Assembly (NCBI GenBank): GCA_026874595.1
Contig: CM049317.1
Coordinates: forward strand, 19,613,882-19,677,881
Origin: Sipunculus nudus
Lineage: Eukaryota > Annelida > Sipuncula > Golfingiida > Sipunculidae
DNA: 64,000 nt
Reading direction: 5' to 3'
A model generated the notes under the pieces. The model was not told the DNA's origin, did no database searches, and saw only the letters and a list, made by a program, of their open reading frames with translations. A program made the position numbers and the translations under genes. Positions 63,957 to 64,000 of this stretch are shown here, in pieces (the first letter of the stretch is position 1; each line of letters opens with the position of its first letter).

Positions 63957-64000
63957 ATCGTGTGAATATGTTTGCATCCATATTTGGTTCATCCATATTT
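62856..64000 (+). other. Putative intron 3 of copy D
   Basis: No exon 4 with the W-K-x-D and IWN signature was found. It contains a (TA)n array at 63909-63953 and otherwise unremarkable AT-rich sequence. Confidence 0.5.

Overview
The window is eukaryotic and most likely comes from a marine invertebrate. The evidence is spliced genes with GT-AG introns, TATA boxes and AATAAA signals, AT-rich sequence, long (TA)n arrays, and decayed LINE, Ty3/gypsy, tRNA-derived SINE and MITE-like elements. A lophotrochozoan such as a mollusc is my guess from the repeat style; no conserved marker gene fixes the taxon. Gene density is very low, and most open frames longer than 60 codons are chance frames, microsatellite translations or transposon debris.

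The main content is a tandem family of small, mostly secreted-looking proteins with a DUF4440-type (NTF2-like/SnoaL-like) domain, all on the + strand. Four loci share one architecture: exon 1 (signal peptide, 70 nt in three loci), exon 2 (144 nt), exon 3 (151 nt) and exon 4 (76 nt in three loci), with intron phases 1, 1 and 2. Copy A (14105-18257) and copy B (28450-32054) are complete and predict 146 residues each. Copy C (51661-55922) has exons 2-4 clearly and only a candidate first exon. Copy D (61304-62855) has exons 1-3 and runs off the right edge. Three broken pieces also exist: a dead exon 1 on the minus strand at 158-227, an exon 4 tail at 41637-41681, and an exon 3 remnant with a destroyed donor at 42576-42703.

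Layout. 1-5300: left arm of a large inverted repeat whose partner is 55470-61390; both arms carry an integrase remnant, two tRNA-like SINE heads, a ~55-bp tandem repeat and a dispersed repeat. 5300-10980: AT-rich intergenic DNA with microsatellites. 10985-19060: segmental duplication unit 1 with copy A. 20850-24730: decayed L1/Tx1-like LINE on the minus strand, with an ORF1-like fragment at 26640-27120. 27117-32165: duplication unit 2 with copy B. 32223-41564: a 9.3-kb segment with inverted terminal repeats and clusters of a 14-bp subterminal motif, inserted in the 3' flank of copy B. 41635-42560: the rest of that 3' flank. 42700-51000: AT-rich DNA, a MITE-like element and a possible unrelated two-exon gene tail. 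51000-56030: copy C. 61200-64000: copy D.

How it fits together: the locus looks like a gene family grown by tandem duplication, then reshaped by an inverted duplication, transposon insertions and partial gene loss. The biochemical role of the proteins cannot be read from the sequence.
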